From positions 1-64,000 of the forward strand of contig QMRC01000008.1 of assembly GCA_003649205.1 (NCBI GenBank): a DNA stretch of 64,000 nucleotides, in the 5' to 3' direction. The DNA is from Thermoprotei archaeon. Lineage in GTDB: Archaea; Thermoproteota; Thermoprotei; Thermoproteales; B15-G16. A model generated the notes under the pieces. The model did no database searches. It was not told the origin of the DNA and worked only from the letters and a program-made list of their open reading frames with translations. A program made the position numbers and the translations under genes. Shown here in pieces: positions 52,305 through 59,123 of the stretch (the stretch's first letter is position 1; each line of letters opens with the position of its first letter).

Positions 52305-52386
52305 TTCTATCTCCTACATTTGCTATCGTTCTTCTAAACTATAAACTTCGCTAGATACTGTATATGGAGGTGCTTAGCAACCGATC

Positions 52387-52402
52387 TAAGTCCTAATAAA
52401 TA
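52387..52402 (+). promoter_or_regulatory. Replication-type promoter before the RecA-like gene
   Basis: TAAGTCCTAATAAATA, centred about 29 nt before GTG 52426, matching the motif at 49038, 56392 and 48503. Confidence 0.6.
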
Positions 52403-52425
52403 CTTCTGCAAGTAATCTACTTGAG

Positions 52426-53388
52426 GTGAGTGTGTTGAGTGCGAGGGGTATTCGTGAGAGGTTGAGGGAGAAGGCTAGGGAGATTGAGGCTGAGGAGATG
52501 GAGGAGGAGAGGAGACCAGAGCTAGATCTCTACACCTTAGTCAGCATGGTGGCACCACACGAGGCATTGATGCTGTTTGGGGGTACGAGGACAGGTAAGA
52601 CTACGTTCTGTTACGTGGTCGTTAGGGAGGCAGTTGAGAAGTATGGTCTAGATGCAGTGTACATAGATACTGAGGGTAATCTACACTGGAAGCTACCTCC
52701 AAAGGCACTGTACTACCGTGTATCAGGGCTAGATGACCTAAATGCAGTGATCAATGAGGTACATAGGAAGTTGATTAGGGAGGAGATTGGGCAGAATGGT
52801 CTCGTAGTAGTAGTTGACTCTCTTGAGGCGCCTGTACTGAGGTCAGCGGGCTCTAGTAGGAGCTTCTATTACAGAGCACAGGCATTTATGACACGTACAG
52901 TGCTTGGTGATAGGTTGATCGCTATTGCTAATGAGTACTCTAAGAAGTACGATAAGCCATTTACAATACTGATAACTGAGCACGCTAGATCTGAGATCGG
53001 TCTATCTAGGTTAATTGAGCAGGCAGTGAGCAGTGCTAGGGGTGAGGAAGGTGAGGGGAGGAGGAGTAGGTTCATTCGTCCTGAGGAGGTACCTCCTGAG
53101 ATCAGGTTGCTGTACACGAGACCTAAGGGAGGTTCACTGCTGTACCTAATAAAGGACATCTGGGTTACTGAGCAACTTGAGGCATATGCTGATGAGAGTG
53201 GTTACAAGAGGACGACATGTGGTGTCTATGCATGGGGTTCGAGAGCGTATGCTAGGATGGAGAGGGTTGCAACATTGAACATAGAGACTATACCTGAGCG
53301 AGGTAGGAGGAGAGTTAGGATTACCTACAAGATACATGCAACACCAATACCCTTATTTGGTGTTGAGCCAGAGATAGCTCCTGAGTAA
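52426..53388 (+). CDS. RecA/RadA-like ATPase
   Basis: 320 aa. A charged helical N-terminus (about 1-30), then Walker A FGGTRTGKTT (about residues 48-57) and Walker B LVVVVDSLEA (about 125-134), with YIDTEGN following strand 2 as in RecA-fold ATPases. No long N-terminal HhH domain, so it is RadB-like or a viral RadA paralogue rather than full RadA. It likely assists recombination or replication restart with the Cas4-like nuclease whose gene starts 2 nt downstream. The start is GTG 52426. Confidence 0.85.
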   Translation: MSVLSARGIRERLREKAREIEAEEMEEERRPELDLYTLVSMVAPHEALMLFGGTRTGKTTFCYVVVREAVEKYGLDAVYIDTEGNLHWKLPPKALYYRVSGLDDLNAVINEVHRKLIREEIGQNGLVVVVDSLEAPVLRSAGSSRSFYYRAQAFMTRTVLGDRLIAIANEYSKKYDKPFTILITEHARSEIGLSRLIEQAVSSARGEEGEGRRSRFIRPEEVPPEIRLLYTRPKGGSLLYLIKDIWVTEQLEAYADESGYKRTTCGVYAWGSRAYARMERVATLNIETIPERGRRRVRITYKIHATPIPLFGVEPEIAPE

Positions 53389-53389
53389 C

Positions 53390-54262
53390 ATGCTCAGTAA
53401 GGAGCAACCAAGCCCAATACCCTACAGATTTTTCTTCCCCTTCATCCAGTCCGTACTCTATGCAAGTAAGTTGACTCTATCTGAGCTACTTCTCCTATGT
53501 AGGAGAGAGCTTAAGATTCGTGAGGTTAGGGGAACAAACCTATATGTTGTTAGGTCTAGACTACACAAGCTAGGTTTCATAAACGTCAGCGACATATCAA
53601 GCTACGTCTACTGTCCAAGACGGTTCTGGTACATGTACAGGTTGTTAGGTGATGAGGTTAAGGGAGTGATAATATGTGATAGGTATCAGCTACGTAGACT
53701 ACTAGTCGGTACATATGCACACCTGTGCTTCAGAAACTTCGTGAACTACCTAACCTCAAAGCTCCGTTCACTAGGTGCAGATCCACATCTCTACACAGAA
53801 GACGAGCTTTACGACTACGAGTACGGTCTAGCAGGGCACGTAGATCTAGTCTACGTAGATCCACACGAGGACTACGCTGTCGTCTACGAGCTTAAGTCGA
53901 GCTACAGACGTAGAGTACACGATACCTACATTGCTCAAGTACTTAGCTACTGCTACCTAGTTGAGAAGGCTAAGGACGTAGTAGTTGATAGAGGTTACAT
54001 AGTTAACTGCTCTGGAATGTGGAGAATACCCTATGCAGGAGATGAGAGGTCACTCATAAGAGACCTACTTAAGGAAGTACGTAGATGCATCATCAAGGAT
54101 GAACCCCCTAGTGAGGAGGAATCTGCTAGAGTGGAGAACATAAATAAGTGTAGAGTCTGCGGATTCAGATGCATCTGTCTTCAAGATCTCGAAACCGAGA
54201 AGAAGCTAAGGTCTAGACTTGTCGAGGAGTTTCCTGAAATACGTAGAGTGCTGAGAAGATAG
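53390..54262 (+). CDS. Cas4/Dna2-like Fe-S exonuclease
   Basis: 290 aa. ISSYVYCPRRFWYMYRL supplies the first Fe-S cysteine in the typical YCPR context. The nuclease core has GLAGHVDLVYV (Asp), VVYELKSSYRR (E-x-K) and AQVLSYCYLV (QxxxY). C-terminal cysteines CRVCGFRCIC complete the cluster. This is the Cas4/Dna2 (PD-(D/E)XK plus Fe-S) family. With no cas1/cas2 nearby it is a stand-alone viral type, probably acting in end processing with the RecA-like ATPase; interference with host spacer acquisition is possible. Confidence 0.88.
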   Translation: MLSKEQPSPIPYRFFFPFIQSVLYASKLTLSELLLLCRRELKIREVRGTNLYVVRSRLHKLGFINVSDISSYVYCPRRFWYMYRLLGDEVKGVIICDRYQLRRLLVGTYAHLCFRNFVNYLTSKLRSLGADPHLYTEDELYDYEYGLAGHVDLVYVDPHEDYAVVYELKSSYRRRVHDTYIAQVLSYCYLVEKAKDVVVDRGYIVNCSGMWRIPYAGDERSLIRDLLKEVRRCIIKDEPPSEEESARVENINKCRVCGFRCICLQDLETEKKLRSRLVEEFPEIRRVLRR

Positions 54263-54433
54263 GTGATCTAGAAACTGCTTCTTAGTCACAAACAACCTAC
54301 CACAGACTGGACACTTGAAGCAGTAACCATACCTAAACTCATAGACCTTAATCGTCCTCTCAGCCAACTTCCTCCTACTAGTCACGAATATACGTAGTAC
54401 AGTTCTAGATTTAAGGACATCTAGCACAAGCAC
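54206..54433 (-). CDS. C2H2 zinc-finger protein
   Basis: 75 aa. A basic N-terminal helix (RRKLAERTIKVY) precedes a single classical finger CPVCGRLFVTKKQFLDHLSS-QH (C-x2-C-x12-H-x4-H). Single C2H2 proteins of this size are common in archaeal viruses and plasmids as DNA-binding regulators. The start is GTG 54433. The 3' end overlaps the Cas4-like gene by 57 nt on the opposite strand. Confidence 0.75.
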   Translation of the reverse strand: MLVLDVLKSRTVLRIFVTSRRKLAERTIKVYEFRYGYCFKCPVCGRLFVTKKQFLDHLSSQHSTYFRKLLDKSRP

Positions 54434-54478
54434 TCATGCAACTCAAGAGAGGTACAACTGTACTTCACTAGCAGAAAT

Positions 54479-54506
54479 CTAAATATTTCACCTACAAATA
54501 TATTTG
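54479..54506 (+). promoter_or_regulatory. TATA box with palindromic putative operator CAAATATATTTG
   Basis: A TATA-like CTAAATATT lies at 54479-54487, about 33-41 nt before ATG 54520. A perfect 12-bp palindrome CAAATATATTTG covers 54495-54506, just before the expected transcription start. A repressor bound there would block transcription of the downstream pair; the winged-helix protein encoded first is the natural candidate. Confidence 0.5.
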
Positions 54507-54519
54507 TTGGTGATTTCGT

Positions 54520-54891
54520 ATGAGTGGTGTAGGTACTAATGGAAAGGTATTGGAGGTTGATGTAGAGGTAGTGACGTACTTCAGGGCGAAGTTCAGGAGG
54601 AGTAGTAAGGGGTTACAGCACTATAGGTGCTTTGTTGAGTACCTTGAGAATAGACTCTTCGGTGAGCGTGGTAGGGTAGTAACCTTGAGGGCTAGGCAGT
54701 TGACGGAGTATGCTAGTCAGAGATTGAGGACGAGTGACTCCAGAGCTGGTTTCTATGCGTACCACTTCATTAAGCTGATTGGTAAGCTGTTGAAGAGAGA
54801 TGTTGAGTGCAATGGAAGAGGTACCTTTATTCAAGTGAGTAGAAGTGAACTTGAGGAGCTGGTACCAGTCTTGAGAAGTCTCGTGAGGTGA
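54520..54891 (+). CDS. Putative winged-helix DNA-binding protein
   Basis: 123 aa, basic. After a strand (VEVVTYFRAKF) comes a helical region; residues about 55-115 (TLRARQLTEYASQRLR, SRAGFYAYHFIKLIGKLL, then CNGRGTFIQVS) fit helix, recognition helix and wing. Its GTGA stop/start overlap couples it to the RAMP-like gene. With the palindrome in its own promoter, autorepression is a reasonable inference. A small Cas11-like helical subunit is an alternative I consider weaker because of the wing. Confidence 0.55.
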   Translation: MSGVGTNGKVLEVDVEVVTYFRAKFRRSSKGLQHYRCFVEYLENRLFGERGRVVTLRARQLTEYASQRLRTSDSRAGFYAYHFIKLIGKLLKRDVECNGRGTFIQVSRSELEELVPVLRSLVR

Positions 54892-55514
54892 AGTACATGA
54901 GTAGGAGTAGTGTAGGTACCACACCTAAACCACAAATTCCACACTTGATACAAGGTCAGGAGGGTGAGCTAGCTCTCCTCGTTATCTGGATGAGGACTAT
55001 TACGCCAGTCATAGCACCAGCAATGTGTAAGTCAGCTATACAGCTCTATGCTAGGATTAGGGGGCTAGAGAAGAAGTACGGTAGAGAACTCCTAGATCAC
55101 GTAGATAGGTTGTTCAAGGGATTTAAGTGCCCAATTCACGGTACAGTTGAGCCTTGTCTAGATGGTTCGACGCTGAAGTCCGTGATAAATAACTACCTGA
55201 GGTTATTCGGTAGAAAGTACATCACATACGGCATATTCTTCAGCGAGGACTCGTGCTCATGTGAAACTAGGATCATAACGACTATGAAGAAGGTTAAGAG
55301 AGGTAATAAGGAGGAGACTGTCTTAGTTAAGAACCCACTAACCTACGAATTCATCGCACCTGAGCAAGAACTTCACGGAGTCTTAGCGACAAACGACAGA
55401 GAGGTAATCAATAAACTATCGACACTTGTCAACAAGGTAGTCATCATTGGAGGAAGAGTATCGAGAGGCTTCGGTAGAGTCCTAGTTGAAAGAGTGGAAG
55501 CAGTACAAATATAA
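54888..55514 (+). CDS. Solitary RAMP (Cas7/Csm3-like) protein
   Basis: 208 aa. The C-terminal glycine-rich loop VIIGGRVSRGFGRV is the hallmark of Cas RAMP proteins. Upstream, CLDGSTLKSVINNYLR fits the PGSSLKGxxR block and YEFIAPEQELHGVL fits the strand before the last domain of Csm3/Cmr4/Csx7-type Cas7 proteins. CPIHG and CSCE cysteines may bind zinc. No cas10, cas5 or CRISPR array is present. GTG 54888 overlaps the upstream stop. It may be an RNA-binding decoy subunit against host type III systems, or a repurposed RNA-binding protein. Confidence 0.65.
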   Translation: MKYMSRSSVGTTPKPQIPHLIQGQEGELALLVIWMRTITPVIAPAMCKSAIQLYARIRGLEKKYGRELLDHVDRLFKGFKCPIHGTVEPCLDGSTLKSVINNYLRLFGRKYITYGIFFSEDSCSCETRIITTMKKVKRGNKEETVLVKNPLTYEFIAPEQELHGVLATNDREVINKLSTLVNKVVIIGGRVSRGFGRVLVERVEAVQI

Positions 55515-55549
55515 AATCACACCTCTCTTTTCCTTTTTAAGAATAGAAT

Positions 55550-55575
55550 GAGGGGTGCTTACCTCGATGAAGTAT
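55550..55575 (+). repeat. Hairpin-GATGA repeat, copy A
   Basis: GAGGGGTGCTTACCTCGATG and AAGTAT. The first 16 nt can fold as GAGG/CCTC. Confidence 0.5.
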
Positions 55576-55727
55576 CTGGAGTTGGTGATAACTAGCTATT
55601 AGTACATGCTTTACGCTATGTAGTCCTTAACTACTCATTTACCATTCTTCCTTGAATATTCATTCTATACAGTACCTTATGTAGCATAATTATATTAGAA
55701 GTTGTGTAGTGGGAATTACCTCAGTTG

Positions 55728-55757
55728 GAGGGGAGGTACTTGCTCCCTGATGATAAG
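55728..55757 (+). repeat. Hairpin-TGATGA repeat, copy B
   Basis: GAGGGGAGGTACTTGCTCCC then TGATGATAAG; the stem GGGAG/CTCCC is perfect with a 7-nt loop. Confidence 0.5.
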
Positions 55758-55988
55758 TAGTATGCGGAGAATCCTTCGTATCAAGTAATGTATAGCGAAT
55801 CCTTCATATTGGGTATGATGTCTTTGGTACACTGTATAGTGCTCACACTTTCAAGTACCTTGCAAAATGAAGTACATTCACCATGCATACTAACATGTTG
55901 TAATTCATAAATTAGGCATTCCTAATTCATGCTAGGTTGTCATCCGTAACACATTGCTACTGTTTACCTAGTGTCCAGTGTATGTGAG

Positions 55989-56330
55989 CTATATTGTGTA
56001 TGTTGGTTTCTCTAGTTCTGGTGTTGTGTTTGTGATTGGTTCAATGACTGTATCTCCAAGTATTGCATTCACTATGTTTGACGCTATGACGCATAGGTGT
56101 GCAGTTGCTGTATTTAGGTACTTAGCGAGGTCTATCAACACATTTGGGTCACTATACCTTATCTCAATAGTTGATCCACGTAGGTTCACTACAGCTCTAC
56201 CACTACACACCTTCGCAAATGTACTTAGTACCTCACGAATTATGTGCTGAATCTCAGGTTCAAGTCTGTGCATTTCGATAATTAACGAGTTCCTATCTAC
56301 CTCAACTCTAAAACCAACCTTCCTCTTCAT
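55989..56330 (-). CDS. Small alpha/beta hypothetical protein
   Basis: 113 aa: strand VGFRVEVDRNSLIIEM, helix HIIREVLSTFAKVCSG, strands AVVNLRGSTIEIRYSD, helix VLIDLAKYLNTATAHL and a flexible Thr/Pro-rich end. The fold looks like a small alpha/beta sandwich. No family recognised. ATG 56330; the minus-strand upstream region contains TATAAATTAG (56359-56366 area), shared with the divergent reductase gene. Confidence 0.55.
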   Translation of the reverse strand: MKRKVGFRVEVDRNSLIIEMHRLEPEIQHIIREVLSTFAKVCSGRAVVNLRGSTIEIRYSDPNVLIDLAKYLNTATAHLCVIASNIVNAILGDTVIEPITNTTPELEKPTYTI

Positions 56331-56391
56331 GGTACCCTGTGCACAAAGTCGTGTTAACTAATTTATATTCTCTTACCTCTAGCTAACGTAC

Positions 56392-56407
56392 TAACCCCTA
56401 ATAAATT
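56392..56407 (+). promoter_or_regulatory. Replication-type promoter before nrdD
   Basis: TAACCCCTAATAAATT. The TATA-like part is centred near 56402, so transcription should begin near 56428. That is downstream of the first ATG (56421) and supports ATG 56436 as the start. Confidence 0.6.
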
Positions 56408-56435
56408 CTTTAGGAAATATATGTTCGGTGATTCG

Positions 56436-58259
56436 ATGAGCTTAGTAGAGCAGTACATTAAGGATCTTGACTGGGAAGTGCGGGAGAATGCTAACATGAG
56501 GAGAAGCTTCACACACCTAATAACGTACCTAGGTACCAAAGTTCTGAAGGACTACACACCAAAGGTCTTCGGTGAGAAAGCTTGGAAGTTACATTGTGAT
56601 GGCTGGATTCACATACATAAGCTTCCGTTCAGCCTATTGATACCGTACTGCTTTGGCATAAACACTGCTAAGTTACTGCTTCTAGGTCTACCTACGGAGA
56701 CAGTTGCCTCTAACCCTGCTAAGCACTTGATATCTGCTTGTGACCACATAAAATCACTGACGGTTATCATAAGCCAAGAGTTTAGTGGTGCAACTGCTCT
56801 CTCAGCAATTGACCTATACCTAGCACCGTTACTCGCAGAAGACATGAAGTTCATTGGAGATGGTAGAGTACTTGAGTGGTACGTAAAGCAAGCACTTGAG
56901 GAACTTACATGGGACATAAACTACCCGTATCGCTACGGTTATCAATCACCATTCGTGAACCTATTCATCAACTACACGTCGAGCAAGAAGATACTGGATG
57001 AACCAGCAATTGTAGGAGGTAAAGTACTTGAGAACACTAGGCTAGGTGACTACCTCGACTACGCAGAGAAGCTAATCAAGGTTTACTGCAGGTTACTTCT
57101 ACACGGTGATGCATGGGGTAGACCATTCACATTCCCAATACTGTCAATCTTCCCAACGAAGGAAATAATGGAGAGCCCCATATGGGAGGACATAGCTCTG
57201 TTAACAGCTAAGCGAGGAACATTCTATTTCCTAAATCCAAATGTCGTAAATCCAGATGACATGTTCTCAATGTGTTGTAGGCTGACTATTAACCACGCTA
57301 AGGTTGCTGTTAGGTGTAGGGGTATGTGGACTATACCTGATGAGACGGGTAGCATTGGTGTAGTCACGATTAACATGGCTAGGATCGGTATGGAGGCTGT
57401 TAAGAGAGGTGATGAGAAGTACATCTATGACCTATTGCTTGAGCTATTGGGTGAGTGTAGGAAGATTCTAACCATCATGAGGAATAGGTACTATGTGACG
57501 ATGAACGAGCTAGATATGATGCCTCTAGCTAAGAAGCTAGGTGTTAGGCTAGAGAACTTCTACAGCACTGTAGGTCTAGTAGCACTACCTGAGTTCGTTA
57601 GCGTTGTACTGCAGAGACCGAGGCTATGGTATATAGAGGATAGAGGTGTTGCTAAGGAAGTCGTGAAGATTTACAGAGACGTACTAACGTTTGTGAACAA
57701 GGTGCTTGATGAGTGGGAGAGAGAGGACAATGTGCTGTATAATGTCGAGCAGGTACCAGCAGAGTCTGCATCGTATAGGCTAGCTGTTCTAGACTATGAG
57801 AAGTATCCAGAGTTCAGGAGCTATATACCAGTTGAGGTACCTATGTACGGTAGTGAGAAGGTACCCTTCTACAGCAGTCAGAATACACCAAGCTACAGTA
57901 CGTGGGATCTGAGGCTACAGCTAGAGATTGAGTCTGAGGTACAACCGCTCTTCACAGGAGGTGTCATGAAGCACATATTCTTAGGTAGAGAGCTAAGTGT
58001 AGATGAGGTCACGAAGTTCGTTAGGCACATCACTGAGAACACGAAGATAGTGTACTTCAGCTTAACACCAGTACAGACAACATGCAATGACTGTGGCTTC
58101 TGGACAACAGGCATGTATACTAGATGTCCAAAGTGTGGAAGTGCTAAGGTAGATATCTGGAGTAGAATAGTGGGATACTACAGACCAGTGAGAATGTGGA
58201 ACATAGGTAGGAGAGCAGAATTCAGAACCAGACAACACTACATGAACATACCAATTTAA
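56436..58259 (+). CDS. nrdD: Anaerobic (class III) ribonucleoside-triphosphate reductase
   Basis: 607 aa from ATG 56436 (ATG 56421 is in frame but too close to the TATA). NrdD-like features: SPFVNLFINYTS, an MCCRL motif (about residue 288) for the substrate-binding cysteines, a C-terminal zinc ribbon CNDCGFW ... CPKCGS (about 550-572), and the glycyl-radical loop RIVGYYRP followed by MWNIGRRAEF (about 578-595). It makes dNTPs for replication without oxygen. The activase NrdG is not recognisable in the window, so the host enzyme, or one outside the window, must install the radical. It has no N-terminal ATP-cone, so overall activity regulation may be absent. Confidence 0.92.
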   Translation: MSLVEQYIKDLDWEVRENANMRRSFTHLITYLGTKVLKDYTPKVFGEKAWKLHCDGWIHIHKLPFSLLIPYCFGINTAKLLLLGLPTETVASNPAKHLISACDHIKSLTVIISQEFSGATALSAIDLYLAPLLAEDMKFIGDGRVLEWYVKQALEELTWDINYPYRYGYQSPFVNLFINYTSSKKILDEPAIVGGKVLENTRLGDYLDYAEKLIKVYCRLLLHGDAWGRPFTFPILSIFPTKEIMESPIWEDIALLTAKRGTFYFLNPNVVNPDDMFSMCCRLTINHAKVAVRCRGMWTIPDETGSIGVVTINMARIGMEAVKRGDEKYIYDLLLELLGECRKILTIMRNRYYVTMNELDMMPLAKKLGVRLENFYSTVGLVALPEFVSVVLQRPRLWYIEDRGVAKEVVKIYRDVLTFVNKVLDEWEREDNVLYNVEQVPAESASYRLAVLDYEKYPEFRSYIPVEVPMYGSEKVPFYSSQNTPSYSTWDLRLQLEIESEVQPLFTGGVMKHIFLGRELSVDEVTKFVRHITENTKIVYFSLTPVQTTCNDCGFWTTGMYTRCPKCGSAKVDIWSRIVGYYRPVRMWNIGRRAEFRTRQHYMNIPI

Positions 58260-58290
58260 CCACCCTCGACACCTATTCTTCAAACAATCA

Positions 58291-58316
58291 GAGGGGTACA
58301 TACCTGATGAAGGACA
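58291..58316 (+). repeat. Hairpin-TGATGA repeat, copy C
   Basis: GAGGGGTACATACCTGATGA then AGGACA; a short AGG/CCT stem precedes TGATGA. Confidence 0.5.
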
Positions 58317-58370
58317 GAGAATTCCTCTTACGCTATCATCATTTGTTCAGTTTAGTTTCATAATACTCCG

Positions 58371-58426
58371 TATCAGTATCCTATGGGTTATAACTCATTA
58401 TCAGTACCTTGTGCATAATACTCATT
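58371..58426 (+). repeat. Tandem degenerate 28-nt repeat
   Basis: ATCAGTATCCTATGGGTTAT...CTCATT and ATCAGTACCTTGTGCATAAT...CTCATT follow one another with about 28-nt spacing. A related ACAGTACCTTATGTAGCATA occurs at 55669. Confidence 0.45.
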
Positions 58427-58485
58427 TAGTAGTTGAACACCTTTGAAAACTGCAGTAATCTCCAGCATTGTCTCCTAAGCAACCT

Positions 58486-58511
58486 GAGGGAGTGTATTCC
58501 TGATGAGGGAT
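58486..58511 (+). repeat. Hairpin-TGATGA repeat, copy D
   Basis: GAGGGAGTGTATTCCTGATG then AGGGAT; the same layout as copies A-C. Confidence 0.5.
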
Positions 58512-58711
58512 GTATTTTGCACCTTACACCTTGCGAAGTATAAAGTCCAGTATTTGAGGTATCAGGTACTCACTAGATATTTTATCCTACATTACTCATG
58601 CTATAGTGTCTGAAGTTTCCGATGAGGAATGTCCACTGATCTATACGTTGTGAACTCTAGTAGTTGATTTCGTTCTGTGTAGTACAGCTGTTTGTCTGCT
58701 CTCGGTGTGAG

Positions 58712-58720
58712 TCCTTATAG
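58712..58720 (+). promoter_or_regulatory. TATA box of the 101-aa winged-helix gene
   Basis: TCCTTATAG, about 32 nt before ATG 58748. It supports that start over the upstream TTG at 58736. Confidence 0.45.
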
Positions 58721-58747
58721 TTTCGGTAACTTGTATTGCTGTTAGCT

Positions 58748-59053
58748 ATGAGGTGTAGTGGTGAGAGTGCGTATGAGTTGGCTAGGAGGTTGCTGTTGAG
58801 ATCTCTCCTAGTGTTGAAGCAAGGTACGAGGAGTTCAGGGTTCTGGATAACACCGCATAAGGTAGCGAAGATCAATAAGGTGAGTGGTAGAGCAATCGGT
58901 AGATTCATACACATGTTACTGAGTGAACTTGAGAAGGAAGGACTAGTTCAAGGAATGAACACTGGTAGTAGAAGGTACTCAAAGAAGTACTACGTCAAGC
59001 TAGATAACGTAGATAAGTGCATTGAGTACTTGAGAAGAACTAAGTACCTCTAA
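58748..59053 (+). CDS. Winged-helix DNA-binding protein
   Basis: 101 aa from ATG 58748. Helices (ELARRLLLRSLLVLKQG), a turn, recognition helix RAIGRFIHMLLSELEKEGLV, then a basic wing QGMNTGSRRYSKKYYVKL and a short C-terminal helix ending RRTKYL. A typical small archaeal wHTH regulator. The end matches the [KR]Y[LIV] pattern, perhaps by chance in a soluble protein. It may regulate the adjacent PIN and helical-protein genes. Confidence 0.75.
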   Translation: MRCSGESAYELARRLLLRSLLVLKQGTRSSGFWITPHKVAKINKVSGRAIGRFIHMLLSELEKEGLVQGMNTGSRRYSKKYYVKLDNVDKCIEYLRRTKYL

Positions 59054-59123
59054 TCCTCTTTTTCCTTGCTACCTACCTTACTTTACAATACTTATTTAGT
59101 TGTTTCTGTGTTGTTTAGTATTG

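Larger units (their letters stand above)
55515..55988. other. Gene-free island with degenerate hairpin repeats (copies A and B)
   Basis: 474 nt without a gene. It holds two copies of a hairpin followed by (C)TGATGA or CGATGA (55550-55575 and 55728-55757), each followed about 120 nt later by a CAGTACCTT/AAGTACCTTG segment (55670 and 55853). A local near-repeat GaATCCTTCrTAT occurs at 55768-55782 and 55795-55809. Similar copies lie at 58260-58747. Confidence 0.55.
58260..58747. other. Gene-free island with degenerate hairpin repeats (copies C, D, E)
   Basis: 488 nt without a gene. Copies of the hairpin-TGATGA unit start at 58291, 58486 and (partial) 58617. ATCAGTA(C/T)C repeats occur at 58371 and 58399, each followed by a CTCATT. 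The region ends with a TATA-like CCTTATAG for the next gene. Confidence 0.55.

Noticed and set aside
55515-58747. Hammerhead ribozymes, because CTGATGA follows a hairpin several times.
   Set aside because: The required GAAA segment closing stem II/III and a GUC-type cleavage triplet are not found at matching positions.
55515-58747. C/D box guide RNAs, because TGATGA resembles box C.
   Set aside because: No CUGA box D or D' at suitable distance and no terminal stem around the boxes.
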